From: an uncultured Paracoccaceae bacterium
Lineage (GTDB): Bacteria; Pseudomonadota; Alphaproteobacteria; Rhodobacterales; Rhodobacteraceae
Assembly: GCA_947502145.1 (NCBI GenBank)
Contig: CANMYO010000001.1
Span: 372,001-436,000, forward strand
Reading direction: 5' to 3'
Length of the DNA stretch: 64,000 nucleotides
Below, piece by piece: positions 8,553-17,132 of this stretch. Positions within the stretch are counted from its first letter, which is position 1; each line of letters begins with the position of its first letter. A program made the position numbers and the translations under genes. The notes under the pieces were generated by a model that was not told the origin of the DNA, did not search any database, and saw nothing but the letters and a program-made list of their open reading frames with translations.

Positions 8553-10031
8553 TCAGGTCAATTGCAAAGCGCGGCGGCGGTGCCACGTCATGCCCACGAG
8601 TGACAAAATCACCAACAAAAGCACTGGATTGTCGCCCCCTCTGGCATAAACTGTCGGGGCCAGCGCAGCGGGTAGCGGCAAATCCAGGGATCCGGCCTCG
8701 CCCAGCGGGATCTGTCCGGTGATGCGGCCTTTTGCGTCAATCATTGCGCTGATTCCGGTGTTGGCGACGCGCACCATTGGCAATCCCTGTTCAATGGCCC
8801 GCAACCTGGCCTGTGCCAGATGTTGAAATGGGCCCGCGTCCTGCCCAAACCACGCATCATTGGTGATCAGGATCATCAGGCGTGGCCGGTCACTGTGCCC
8901 AACTTCTTCGGCAAAAATCCCTTCGTAACAAATGAGAGCCCGCGCGGCCCCGATTCCGGGCAATTCAACAAGCGGTTGAACCCCGCCCGGGCTGAAGGCG
9001 TTGCCTTCAGACGCGGCGAGGCCACGAATGCCAAACCGCGCCAGGGTCTCACCAAATGGAATGAACTCGCCAAAAGGTGCCAGATGGGCCTTGTCATAGA
9101 CCCGCCCAGGCTGACCACCCTGCCCCACAACAACAAAGGAATTATGATAGCGCCGTGCGTTGCTTCGGTTGATGCCGGTGATGACCGGCACACCACGCGC
9201 GGCGTCCGACATCAGGTCAAGCTGTGGTTGCGCAAAATCCAGCAGTGTCGGGATCGCGGTTTCCGGCCAGACGATCAGCTGCGGGCTCGGCGTCGCTGCG
9301 GTATAGTCCAACATCCGGCTGAAATAGAATTCCCGCCTTTCGGGGTCCCATTTTTCATGCTGTGGCACGTTGGGCTGGACAAGCCGGATCAACGGCCCGT
9401 CAGGTGCCGCGACATCCGTCGGGACAAGGGCGACCCAGCCAACGGCGAAGGCAGCGGGCACCAGTGCTGCAAACCATCTGCGCTGCGCCAGAAAGGTCAG
9501 GGCTGCCGCCAGCACAAGTGCAAGAAGCGTGAGCCCATGCGGCCCGACATAGGCGGCGGCCTGCGCAACAGGGGTTGGGACCCAGACATGACCCACCAGC
9601 GCCCAGGGGAACCCGGTCAGGATCAGAGACCTCGTCGCTTCGAGTAATGTCAGGGTCAGGACAAGGCCCAGACCGCCGGTTTTCAGGCGGGCCGCCAGCC
9701 ATGCTGCCGTGCCCCAGAACAAGGCCGCACCGCTCGCCATCAGCACGATCGCAAAGGGTGCCATCCATCCTGTGTTGGCAACATCAACCAGAAACGGTTC
9801 AATGATCCAGCGCAGCGCAAAGGTGAAATAACCCACCCCGATCCACCACCCTGTTGCAAAGGGGCGCGGGGTCGATTGCATCAGAAAAACAAAGGCTGAC
9901 AGGCCCAAGATCGCCGCCCACCACAGATCCAGCGGGGCTTGCCCAAGGGCAATGACAACACCGATCAGCAGCAGGATGGCGGCGCGTTGCCGCCCGCGCA
10001 TGGCCCATAACCGGCCGGGCAGGTCAGCCAT
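8553..10031 (-). CDS. lnt: Apolipoprotein N-acyltransferase
   Basis: A 492-residue inner-membrane enzyme that adds the third acyl chain to lipoproteins. About six to seven hydrophobic segments fill residues 15-205, followed by a periplasmic carbon-nitrogen hydrolase domain with the triad Glu257 (VWPETAIP), Lys314 (YDKAHLAPFGEFIP) and Cys368 (LICYEGIF). The ATG at 10031 was chosen because it gives normal family length and overlaps the corC stop by 8 bases; the open frame extends further into corC but shows no Lnt sequence there. It ends 31 bases before the metK riboswitch. Confidence 0.94.
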   Translation of the reverse strand: MADLPGRLWAMRGRQRAAILLLIGVVIALGQAPLDLWWAAILGLSAFVFLMQSTPRPFATGWWIGVGYFTFALRWIIEPFLVDVANTGWMAPFAIVLMASGAALFWGTAAWLAARLKTGGLGLVLTLTLLEATRSLILTGFPWALVGHVWVPTPVAQAAAYVGPHGLTLLALVLAAALTFLAQRRWFAALVPAAFAVGWVALVPTDVAAPDGPLIRLVQPNVPQHEKWDPERREFYFSRMLDYTAATPSPQLIVWPETAIPTLLDFAQPQLDLMSDAARGVPVITGINRSNARRYHNSFVVVGQGGQPGRVYDKAHLAPFGEFIPFGETLARFGIRGLAASEGNAFSPGGVQPLVELPGIGAARALICYEGIFAEEVGHSDRPRLMILITNDAWFGQDAGPFQHLAQARLRAIEQGLPMVRVANTGISAMIDAKGRITGQIPLGEAGSLDLPLPAALAPTVYARGGDNPVLLLVILSLVGMTWHRRRALQLT

Positions 10032-10911
10032 TCGCAAGCTTTGGAACACGCACGCGCATGCGTTTGATCCGCCGCGGGTCGGCATCCAGCACTTCAAATT
10101 CGGGGCCATCGGGATGGGGAATGACCTCGCCCCGAACCGGGACATGCCCGGACAGCATGAAAACCAGCCCGCCAAGCGTTTCGATCTCTTCCTCGTCAAT
10201 TTCCTTGTGCGCTGTCAGCGTCATGCCGATTTCGGCTTCGAATTCTTCAAGATCGGTCTTGGCCTGTGCCAGATAGACCCCCGGTGCTTCAAGGACCCAG
10301 GATTTGGCCTCATCAAGATCGTGTTCATCCTCGATCGCGCCAACCACCTGTTCGATCAGATCTTCAATGGTGACCAATCCGTCGGTGCCACCGTATTCGT
10401 CAATGACAAGCGCCATATGGGTCCGTTCCGCCTGCATCTTTTGCAGCAGGACACCCAACGGCATCGACGGCGGCACAAACAATAGCGGGCGCACGAGATC
10501 GCGCAGGTCATAAGCATCTGCGTGACCGTTAAAGCCAAAGCGCAACGCGAAATCCTTGAGGTTTACAAATCCAATCGGCGTGTCCAACGTCCCGTCAAAC
10601 ACGGGCAGGCGCGTCAGGCCACAGTCACGAAACAGCGCCACCAATTCATCCTTGGTGGCACTGACCGCCGTCGCCTTGACGTCGGCCTTCGGGATCATCA
10701 CGTCTTCGACCCGCATCCGGCGCAGGTTCAAAAGGCCAAGCGTGGTCTGCGCCTGGGGGTGCGGGGCAGTCACGTCCGCGGCCTCGGGTTCATCTGAACT
10801 GGGGTTCAGCGCATCCATCATCCGGCTGAAAAAGCCACGATTCTCTGCGCTTATTTGGGTGTCCGGCGCGCGTTGCGCTGCGCTAGAGGACCCTTCGTCG
10901 GTGTCGCCCAT
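10024..10911 (-). CDS. corC: CBS-domain protein of the CorC/HlyC family
   Basis: A 295-residue cytoplasmic protein with tandem CBS domains (about residues 65-190; VEDVMIPKADVKA begins the first) and a C-terminal CorC_HlyC domain containing TLGGLVFMLSGHVPVRGE. There is no N-terminal DUF21 membrane domain, so it is the soluble CorC type linked to magnesium/cobalt handling and envelope function. A good AAGGAG box precedes the ATG. It is the third gene of the widespread phoH-ybeY-corC-lnt operon. Confidence 0.9.
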   Translation of the reverse strand: MGDTDEGSSSAAQRAPDTQISAENRGFFSRMMDALNPSSDEPEAADVTAPHPQAQTTLGLLNLRRMRVEDVMIPKADVKATAVSATKDELVALFRDCGLTRLPVFDGTLDTPIGFVNLKDFALRFGFNGHADAYDLRDLVRPLLFVPPSMPLGVLLQKMQAERTHMALVIDEYGGTDGLVTIEDLIEQVVGAIEDEHDLDEAKSWVLEAPGVYLAQAKTDLEEFEAEIGMTLTAHKEIDEEEIETLGGLVFMLSGHVPVRGEVIPHPDGPEFEVLDADPRRIKRMRVRVPKLANG

Positions 10912-10947
10912 TTTCTCCTTCCGCGTGATGGCCCAATCGGCCTGACC

Positions 10948-11472
10948 CTAATATGGGTCTGCAATGCCCATATTGCCAAGTATGCGTGATTCCAACCCCT
11001 CCATCAGGGTGGCATCTGCGTCACGCACGTGATCGTAACCCAAAACGTGCAGTATCCCGTGTACAATCAGGTGTGTGACATGGTCCTGCATGGTTTTGCC
11101 GGCCTCCTTGGCCTCCCTGGCGCATGTTTCATATGCAATCGCGATATCGCCAAGCTCATCGTCAATCATTTGATCTTCTGCATTTGGAAGTATCGGGGTC
11201 GCACCCGCGACTCTTGCAGCGCGTTCCGCGTTGGGCCAACTCAGGACATTTGTCGGCTGCGGTTTGCCCCGGAAATCAGCATTGAGCGTTGAAATCTTTG
11301 CGTCATCGCAGGCCAACAGGCTGATTTCCCAGAATGCCCCATCCAGGCCAAGCTGACGCAGTGTCGCGTGAAATGCCTTTGCAGCGATTCTTTCAATACC
11401 AACCGCGTGCCAGCGGTCATCTTCAACAATCACGTCAACAATGGCCTGAGGCGCGTCACCACCTAGCGTCAC
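10948..11472 (-). CDS. ybeY: Endoribonuclease YbeY (rRNA maturation factor)
   Basis: A 174-residue metalloprotein. The zinc motif HGILHVLGYDH lies at residues 138-148 and GDIAIAYE at about 108-115 is the other family signature. YbeY matures the 3' end of 16S rRNA and takes part in ribosome quality control. It starts with GTG at 11472, overlapping the phoH stop (GTGA), which implies translational coupling. Confidence 0.93.
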   Translation of the reverse strand: MTLGGDAPQAIVDVIVEDDRWHAVGIERIAAKAFHATLRQLGLDGAFWEISLLACDDAKISTLNADFRGKPQPTNVLSWPNAERAARVAGATPILPNAEDQMIDDELGDIAIAYETCAREAKEAGKTMQDHVTHLIVHGILHVLGYDHVRDADATLMEGLESRILGNMGIADPY

Positions 11473-12482
11473 TTTGCCTCTTCCGCCTCATATGCCTCAA
11501 TGATTGCGGCGACCAACGGATGGCGCACCACGTCTTTGGAGGTGAAATAGTTGAAGCTGATCTTGGGGATGGACTTTAGCAAACGCTCCGCATCCCACAG
11601 GCCAGAATTCACACCGCGCGGCAGGTCAATCTGGGTGCGGTCGCCAGTGATCACCATGCGAGACCCTTCGCCCAGCCGGGTCAGAAACATTTTCATTTGC
11701 ATTGTCGTCGCGTTCTGCGCCTCGTCCAGCACCACAAATGCGCGCGACAACGTGCGTCCCCGCATGAAGGCAAGCGGGGCGATCTCGATGACCTTTTCTT
11801 CGATCAATTTTGCTGATTGTTTGCCCGGCAGAAAGTCGTTCAGCGCGTCGTAAAGCGGCTGCATGTAAGGATCGACCTTGTCTTTCATGTCGCCGGGCAG
11901 ATAGCCAAGCTTCTCGCCTGCTTCCACGGCGGGGCGCGACAGGATGATCTTGTCGACCTTGCCAGAGATGAACAGATTCACACCAACCGCCACCGCGAGG
12001 TAAGTTTTGCCGGTGCCTGCCGGACCAATGCCAAAGGCCAGTTCGTTTTCAAACAGCGACTGAACAAATGCCTTTTGCGCATCTGTGCGCGGCTCGACCA
12101 GTTTCTTGCGGGTCTTGATTTCTACCCTGTCGGCGGCGCCGTTGGTGAACAATTCTTCCTGATCGCCCGGCTCTGCCGGATTTTCGGGGCCGGGGTTTCC
12201 CATGCGCAATTCGCGGTCGATATCACCGGGTTCCAGCGAACGCCCCGCCTCAAGACGTTGGTAAAGCGCATTCAGCACGGATTCGGCTTCCTTGCGGGCA
12301 GAGTCTTCGCCCATGATCGCGAGTTGATTGCCGCGGCGCAGAATCTGCACATCCGTCGCAGTCTCAATTGTCGCAAGATTGCGGTCATATTCACCGCATA
12401 GGTCAATCAGCAAGAAATTGTCGGGAAATTCCAAAAAGGTTTCCGAAACATCGTCGGCGGGGGTCAGGGCGCTTGTGGCCAA
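11469..12482 (-). CDS. phoH: PhoH family ATPase (YbeZ)
   Basis: A 337-residue protein with an N-terminal KH-like region (about 30-75), Walker A GIGPAGTGKT at 151-160 and Walker B AFVVLDEAQN. The motif VVRHPLVAAIIEAYE at the C-terminus is typical of YbeZ. It is an ATPase that works with YbeY in RNA processing. The start is TTG at 12482 with GGGAG 6 bases upstream; no ATG lies nearby, so the rare start seems real. First gene of the phoH-ybeY-corC-lnt operon. Confidence 0.92.
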   Translation of the reverse strand: MATSALTPADDVSETFLEFPDNFLLIDLCGEYDRNLATIETATDVQILRRGNQLAIMGEDSARKEAESVLNALYQRLEAGRSLEPGDIDRELRMGNPGPENPAEPGDQEELFTNGAADRVEIKTRKKLVEPRTDAQKAFVQSLFENELAFGIGPAGTGKTYLAVAVGVNLFISGKVDKIILSRPAVEAGEKLGYLPGDMKDKVDPYMQPLYDALNDFLPGKQSAKLIEEKVIEIAPLAFMRGRTLSRAFVVLDEAQNATTMQMKMFLTRLGEGSRMVITGDRTQIDLPRGVNSGLWDAERLLKSIPKISFNYFTSKDVVRHPLVAAIIEAYEAEEAK

Positions 12483-12579
12483 TCAATTCTCCCAAAACAA
12501 AGTGGCTAAGATCATCGTGACAACTGGGCGAGAGAGTCGCAAGACCGCTTATCGAGAATGTCACAAAATCGTAACGAAA

Positions 12580-12605
12580 AAGGCCGCAGCGAGTGCCACG
12601 GCCTT
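12580..12605 (-). terminator. Rho-independent terminator after the lipoprotein gene
   Basis: On the minus strand AAGGCCG (12605-12599) pairs with CGGCCTT (12586-12580) around a 12-base loop, followed by TTTCG. It lies 23 bases past the stop of the small lipoprotein gene and upstream of phoH, so phoH probably has its own promoter between 12483 and 12579. Confidence 0.75.
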
Positions 12606-12628
12606 GTCCTGTTCGTCAACTGTCCCGC

Positions 12629-12946
12629 TTACAGCGGATCGGGAATTGTCGTACCCTGACGGAACGGGCCCGTGGCGGTATTTGGCGGTGCAATGCCTGA
12701 ACATACCGGGCGACCATCGGGTGTCAGACGCTCTGACAGATAGCCCTCGATCCCGTCGTCAATGATCCAGTGGTCACAGCCGTTTGGATCAACCCAGATA
12801 CCGGCAACCAGTGTTGACAGGTTCTTGGCGTCGGTGCCGGCGTCAACAAAACGCTCCGCTCCGGTCCGGTTACCACCTTCGATGACTGCACAAGCGCTGG
12901 CCGACAGGCCCATCGCGATCAGAGCAGAGATTTTCAAAACGTTCAT
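12629..12946 (-). CDS. Small lipoprotein with W-x-DP-x-GC-x-HW motif
   Basis: A 105-residue protein from the ATG at 12946, which has AAGGAG upstream. A lipoprotein signal peptide ends at LSASAC (Cys19), predicting an acylated envelope protein. Residues 50-82 (WVDPNGCDHW ... DDG ... DGRPVC) match residues 35-67 of the neighbouring OmpA-like protein at 19 of 33 positions, including two cysteines (57 and 82) that could form a disulfide. The function of this motif is unknown to me. It is 11 bases downstream of the OmpA-like gene and likely in one operon. Confidence 0.8.
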   Translation of the reverse strand: MNVLKISALIAMGLSASACAVIEGGNRTGAERFVDAGTDAKNLSTLVAGIWVDPNGCDHWIIDDGIEGYLSERLTPDGRPVCSGIAPPNTATGPFRQGTTIPDPL

Positions 12947-12957
12947 TCTTCCGCTCC

Positions 12958-13497
12958 TTACTTGAGGCAATAAATTTCAACACGACGATTCTGCGCGTAA
13001 GCCGCAGCAGAGTTACCCGAGGCACGTGGGCGACGTTCGCCGAACCCGCGCACATCCACGACGCGAACGCCAGCGGCCTGTGCGACACCGGCGACCATGT
13101 TGGCGCGGCGTTCGGACAAGCGCATGTTGTATTCATCAGAGGCGTTGGCGTCGGTGTGGCCGTAAATCAGGAAGCCATATGCCTGCGCATTCTGGAAAAA
13201 TTCCATCAGCTGTGCCTTGGCATGGTTTGGAATCCAGGGTTCATCATTTGCGAACAATGTGTCGGTCGGGATCACGCCGCACACTTCGGTGCGGTGGCAT
13301 ACCGGGCTGCCATCACGTTTTCGGTGTGGCGACATGAAGCCTTCGAAACCGTCATCCATCACCCAATGTTCACAGCCATCAGGATCAATCCAGATCGTTG
13401 GTGTATATTCTTCGCCCTGAATGACGCGCTGTTCTTGTGCTGCAGCCGGGGCAGCAGCAAGGCCCAGCGCAACGGCAGCGACAAGCGCTGTCTTCAC
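12958..13497 (-). CDS. OmpA-family peptidoglycan-binding protein
   Basis: From the GTG at 13497 this is a 179-residue exported protein: signal peptide 1-20 (MKTALVAAVALGLAAAPAAA), then a 33-residue two-cysteine motif (35-67), then an OmpA C-terminal domain at about 83-178 with GHTDANASDEYNMRLSERRA. That segment holds the conserved Asp116 and Arg130/131 region for binding diaminopimelate in peptidoglycan. An upstream in-frame start at 13578 would add 27 residues and spoil the signal peptide. The ribosome-binding site before GTG is weak (GATGGA), so the start is not certain. No outer-membrane barrel is present. Confidence 0.82.
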   Translation of the reverse strand: MKTALVAAVALGLAAAPAAAQEQRVIQGEEYTPTIWIDPDGCEHWVMDDGFEGFMSPHRKRDGSPVCHRTEVCGVIPTDTLFANDEPWIPNHAKAQLMEFFQNAQAYGFLIYGHTDANASDEYNMRLSERRANMVAGVAQAAGVRVVDVRGFGERRPRASGNSAAAYAQNRRVEIYCLK

Positions 13498-13740
13498 TTT
13501 GTAAAATCCATCAAATGCCACGGCATTTACCCCTTGTACGTTCGTGCCCGCCGAAAATAAGCAGGCGTTTATCCCCACAGATGATATTGCGGCGATCTTA
13601 GCAAGGTATATGCCTGAGAAAAGACATAATTACCATATATTGTGTCCATACCGGCAACAGTTGGCGAATCTTTTGCTGATTATCTTACGCCACGTCGGGA
13701 TTTCGGTGGCACCAAACCACAATGCGGCAATCCCGTGACC
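13498..13740. other. Intergenic region between miaB and the OmpA-like gene
   Basis: A 243-base AT-richer gap on the minus-strand side. It should hold the promoter of the OmpA-like/lipoprotein pair. Arms CGGGATT (13696-13702) and AATCCCG (13729-13735), with an inner GTGG/CCAC pairing, form a possible structure just after miaB, but with no T-run. No further gene is seen. Confidence 0.5.
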
Positions 13741-15051
13741 TTACGCCATAATTTCGCCCGCAAGGGAATTTGGCGATGCTTCGGTGATTCTGACCGGCAC
13801 GACCTGCCCCAGCAAATCGGCTGGCGCAAAGGCATAAACCGCGTGAAGATACTCTGACTTTCCAATCAGTTGCCCGTCAATCCGCCCTGGTTTTTCAAAC
13901 AGGACCTTGACCACTCTTCCGACCATGCTTTGCTGCACGTCGCGTTGTTGCCGGGTCAAAAGCGCCTGCAGCCGCTGAAGCCGATCATGCATCACATCTT
14001 CGGGCAATTGCGGCTTTTCTGCGGCTGGCGTACCGGGGCGGGTGGAGTATTTGAACGAGTAGGCTTGCCCATAGCCCACGGTTTCGATCAGGGACATGGT
14101 CTGCAAGAAGTCTTCTTCGGTTTCACCCGGGAACCCCACGATAAAATCACCCGAGAGCAAGATGTCGGGGCGGGCAGCGCGGATCCGCGCGATCAGACGA
14201 ATATAGCTTTCGCTGGTGTGCTTGCGATTCATCGCCTTGAGGATCTTGTCAGACCCCGACTGCACCGGCAGATGCAGGTAAGGCATCAGCTTAGTGCAGG
14301 TTCCATGCGCATCGATCAGGGCGTCGTCCATGTCGTTGGGGTGGCTGGTGGTAAAGCGAATACGCTCCAACCCATCAACCTTGTCCAATTCCCAGATCAG
14401 CCCGGCAAGGCCACCGTCATGTCCATGGTATGCGTTCACGTTCTGACCCAGCAGCGTGATTTCGCGCACGCCTGCCTCTACCAGCTCTTGTGCTTCGCGG
14501 ATGACCTGTGCGGCATCTCTGCTGACCTCTGAACCGCGCGTGTAAGGCACGACACAGAAGGCACAAAATTTGTCGCAGCCTTCCTGTACCGTCAGGAACG
14601 CCGTTGGTCCGCGCTTGCCCCTGGTCCGCTTTTTCAGCGTGTCGAACTTGTCGTCCTCGGGAAAATCCGTGTCCAGGGCCTTTTCGCCGCGGCGCACCGC
14701 TTTGTCCATCGCGGGCAGGCGATGGTAGCTTTGCGGTCCAACCACAAGATCAACAAGTGGCTGACGGCGCATGATTTCTTCACCTTCAGCTTGCGCCACA
14801 CAGCCGGCGACGCCAATTTTCAGGTCCGGCTTTTCGGCCTTCAATCCTTTGAAGCGCCCCAGTTCTGAATACACCTTTTCCGCAGCTTTTTCGCGGATGT
14901 GACAGGTGTTAAGCAGGATCATGTCGGCATCGTCTGCCGTCGCGGTTTCAACATAGCCCTGCCCGCCCAGCGCTTCGGCCATGCGTTCGCTGTCATAGAC
15001 ATTCATTTGACAGCCATAGGTTTTGATAAAGAGTTTCTTAGGGGCGGACAT
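13741..15051 (-). CDS. miaB: tRNA-2-methylthio-N6-dimethylallyladenosine synthase
   Basis: A 436-residue radical-SAM methylthiotransferase. The N-terminal UPF0004 domain has cluster cysteines Cys14 (TYGCQMN), Cys50 (LNTCHIRE) and Cys84 (VAGCVAQ); the radical-SAM triad is Cys159, Cys163 and Cys166 (CDKFCAFC); a TRAM domain ends the protein. It adds the methylthio group to i6A37 of tRNAs. The ATG at 15051 has GGAA upstream and gives the standard start [16 protein letters not shown]; an ATG 12 bases earlier is possible. The frame stays open far upstream without MiaB similarity. Confidence 0.95.
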   Translation of the reverse strand: MSAPKKLFIKTYGCQMNVYDSERMAEALGGQGYVETATADDADMILLNTCHIREKAAEKVYSELGRFKGLKAEKPDLKIGVAGCVAQAEGEEIMRRQPLVDLVVGPQSYHRLPAMDKAVRRGEKALDTDFPEDDKFDTLKKRTRGKRGPTAFLTVQEGCDKFCAFCVVPYTRGSEVSRDAAQVIREAQELVEAGVREITLLGQNVNAYHGHDGGLAGLIWELDKVDGLERIRFTTSHPNDMDDALIDAHGTCTKLMPYLHLPVQSGSDKILKAMNRKHTSESYIRLIARIRAARPDILLSGDFIVGFPGETEEDFLQTMSLIETVGYGQAYSFKYSTRPGTPAAEKPQLPEDVMHDRLQRLQALLTRQQRDVQQSMVGRVVKVLFEKPGRIDGQLIGKSEYLHAVYAFAPADLLGQVVPVRITEASPNSLAGEIMA

Positions 15052-15105
15052 GGTTTTTTCCATTACGCAAAAGGTCAATTGGACGGCTTCTAGCGGCAGC
15101 GGCGG

Positions 15106-16029
15106 ATGCTTGCAATGCAAAGCGATCCGGGCGATTCTGACAAAAACATGGGCAGTGACACAACGATGACCTACGACAGCCTCGATGCGTTCTTGAAATC
15201 CGGCAGCCCTGCGCTGAAAACGGGGCCCATCGGGTTGATTCTGCTGGAGGATGAAGTCGAAGCCAACAGCACTGTGCGCCATCACCTTGATGCCGGTTTC
15301 AAATCGCTGGTCGTTTTCGGTGTGGCAGATATTTCGCTTGCCGAAGATGTTGCGGACAAGGTTCACCGCGTTGTCTTTGATTTGTCCGCTGACGGCGCGC
15401 TTGAAACGATCGTCAATCGCGTCATCGCGCATACGGCGGGGCAATGGCTGTATTACTGTTACAATACCGAATACCTGTTTTTCCCGTTCTGCGAGCACCG
15501 CACGGTGGGCGAAATGCTGGCCTTCAACACAGAGGAACGGCGCGATTCCGTTCTGACCTATGTCGTTGATCTTTATACGGGCGATCTGGACGCGCACCCT
15601 AACGCCGTGTCGCTGGATGACGCGCAGCTGGACAAATCAGGCTATTACGCCCTGGCACGTAAGGACGATGCTGGCGAGTTTCGCGAACGCCAACTTGATT
15701 TCTTTGGCGGGCTGCGCTGGCGGTTTGAAGAACACATTCCGCTGTCCCGCCGCCGGATTGATCGGGTGTCGATGTTTCGGGCAAAGCCGGGCCTTGTCCT
15801 TAACGCGGACCACACGTTCAATGATCCGGAATACAACACCTACGCCTGCCCTTGGCATCACAGTCTGACCGCAGCGCTGTGTTCGTTCCGGACCGCAAAG
15901 GCCCTGAAACGCAACCCGGGCAGCGGCTACAAGATTGACAGTTTCCGGTGGCATAACTCGACGGCATTCAAATGGCACAGTCAGCAATTGCTTGATCTGG
16001 GTCTGATTGAACCCGGGCAATGGTTCTGA
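15106..16029 (+). CDS. Glycosyltransferase family 2-like protein
   Basis: A protein of up to 307 residues, divergent from miaB. The order of segments ([20 protein letters not shown] near the N-terminus, a central [20 protein letters not shown], then LTYVVDLY) resembles the Glyco_tranf_2_4 type, in which an acidic residue pair replaces DxD, but the match is loose and I cannot name the acceptor. No signal peptide or membrane segment. The start is uncertain: ATGs at 15106, 15115, 15148 and 15166 all lack a clear ribosome-binding site. It ends 4 bases before the convergent transposase-like gene. Confidence 0.6.
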   Translation: MLAMQSDPGDSDKNMGSDTTMTYDSLDAFLKSGSPALKTGPIGLILLEDEVEANSTVRHHLDAGFKSLVVFGVADISLAEDVADKVHRVVFDLSADGALETIVNRVIAHTAGQWLYYCYNTEYLFFPFCEHRTVGEMLAFNTEERRDSVLTYVVDLYTGDLDAHPNAVSLDDAQLDKSGYYALARKDDAGEFRERQLDFFGGLRWRFEEHIPLSRRRIDRVSMFRAKPGLVLNADHTFNDPEYNTYACPWHHSLTAALCSFRTAKALKRNPGSGYKIDSFRWHNSTAFKWHSQQLLDLGLIEPGQWF

Positions 16030-16033
16030 TGCC

Positions 16034-16534
16034 TTAACTGGCCCGCGCAATGATTGGCGGGGGCATTTCCTGTGACTTGCGTGCAAAGGAAGAATGCTGC
16101 CAATCCTCGGCGCGTTTGACCAACCCTTCGTCCACCGGTGCATCCCGGATCAGGCGTTCATACATTTCGTATTCGTCACTGTTGGAGATGGCATGTTCCC
16201 AAAACCGCCGCTGCCAGACGCCATTCTTGCGGCGCGCGATGGCCTCGCGGCTGCGATGACGCACGTTGGGCAAGTGACGGGCAAAGGTCGATTTGATCAG
16301 CCGCCATCGGCGGGAATAATCACGATCACCCGGCGGCAGCGTCCAGATCAAGTGCATGCGATTGGGCAAGATCACGCAGGGGCCAATTTCAAACGGATGT
16401 TTCTGCCGTGCGACGAGGAACGCGTGGCGCAGAAGATTGATATGGGAAACCAGCAGATCAGAGCGTGAATCCTGCAACCGCACGGTAAAGAAATATGTGC
16501 TTCCGGATGGTGTAAGGCGCTGGACACTCGTCAT
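16034..16534 (-). CDS. REP-associated tyrosine transposase family protein, catalytically degenerate
   Basis: A 166-residue protein of the IS200-like RAYT family, recognised by HLIWTLPPGD, YSRRWRLIKSTFARHLP, WQRRFWEHAI and the C-terminal DWQHSSF. These single-strand DNA nucleases need an HUH motif and a tyrosine. Here the HxH site reads NRMHLIW, with Arg59 (codon CGC) in place of the first His. The usual YIHxNPVKHG segment reads LIRDAPVDEG, so the catalytic Tyr and Asn are gone. The frame is intact, which suggests recent decay or domestication. No flanking REP palindromes or target duplications were found. Confidence 0.82.
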   Translation of the reverse strand: MTSVQRLTPSGSTYFFTVRLQDSRSDLLVSHINLLRHAFLVARQKHPFEIGPCVILPNRMHLIWTLPPGDRDYSRRWRLIKSTFARHLPNVRHRSREAIARRKNGVWQRRFWEHAISNSDEYEMYERLIRDAPVDEGLVKRAEDWQHSSFARKSQEMPPPIIARAS

Positions 16535-16635
16535 CGCGCCAGCCTGAACGGATGTGGTAAAAAAATGGTTAACGCGATGGGGAAACGAGTGGCGTTTTCA
16601 GGCTGAACCAGACCACGCGCCGGGTTTCCGGTGTC

Positions 16636-17067
16636 TTACGTGCGCCGCAGTCGGATCACGACATCAACGCTGGCAATTTCCGCACCAGCGGGCGATTCCG
16701 GAAGGCGGCTGATTTCGAGTTGATCAGCGGGTGCGTCAGTCAATTGGGCGGTATCTTCCCAAAAGAAATGCGGGTGATCTGACATATTGGTGTCAAAATA
16801 ACTTTTGGATCCATCAACCGTGATTTCCCGCACAAGCCCCGCCTCACAAAACGCGCGCAGCGTATTGTAAACCGTCGCGAGCGAGACCTTTTCATCGGTC
16901 GCAGAGGCTGCTTCGTATAGGCTTTCTGCTGTGACGTGGCGATCCCGACCATCACCGACAAGCAATGTCGCAAGCGTTACGCGCTGGCGCGTTGGCCGCA
17001 AATCAGCTGTGGCCAGCCATGCCGTCCCGCGCTGCGTGTGATGATCTGTGAGTTCATTTTGTCCCAT
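16636..17067 (-). CDS. irr: Iron response regulator Irr (Fur family)
   Basis: A 143-residue Fur-fold repressor from the ATG at 17067. The winged helix spans about 23-85 (LRPTRQRVTLATLL ... KVSLATVYNTLRAFCEAGLV) and the dimerisation part contains SDHPHFFWEDT with an H-P-H at 98-100, at the position of the haem-responsive His cluster of Irr. It lacks the zinc-binding CxxC pair of Fur. In alphaproteobacteria Irr controls iron and haem genes; in many Rhodobacterales it lies next to fabA and fabB, as here. A CCCA-ATA-TGGG dyad directly upstream (about 17075-17090) could be an autoregulatory site, but this is weak. Confidence 0.85.
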   Translation of the reverse strand: MGQNELTDHHTQRGTAWLATADLRPTRQRVTLATLLVGDGRDRHVTAESLYEAASATDEKVSLATVYNTLRAFCEAGLVREITVDGSKSYFDTNMSDHPHFFWEDTAQLTDAPADQLEISRLPESPAGAEIASVDVVIRLRRT

Positions 17068-17132
17068 ATCGCACCCAATATGGGGAAAACCGTTCAAGAA
17101 TCAATCGCAAAGCCACAAGGCTTCGTTCCATT

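Noticed and set aside
11817-12401. Open frames antisense to phoH
   Set aside because: They are opposite a well-supported PhoH/YbeZ coding region and show no independent signals.
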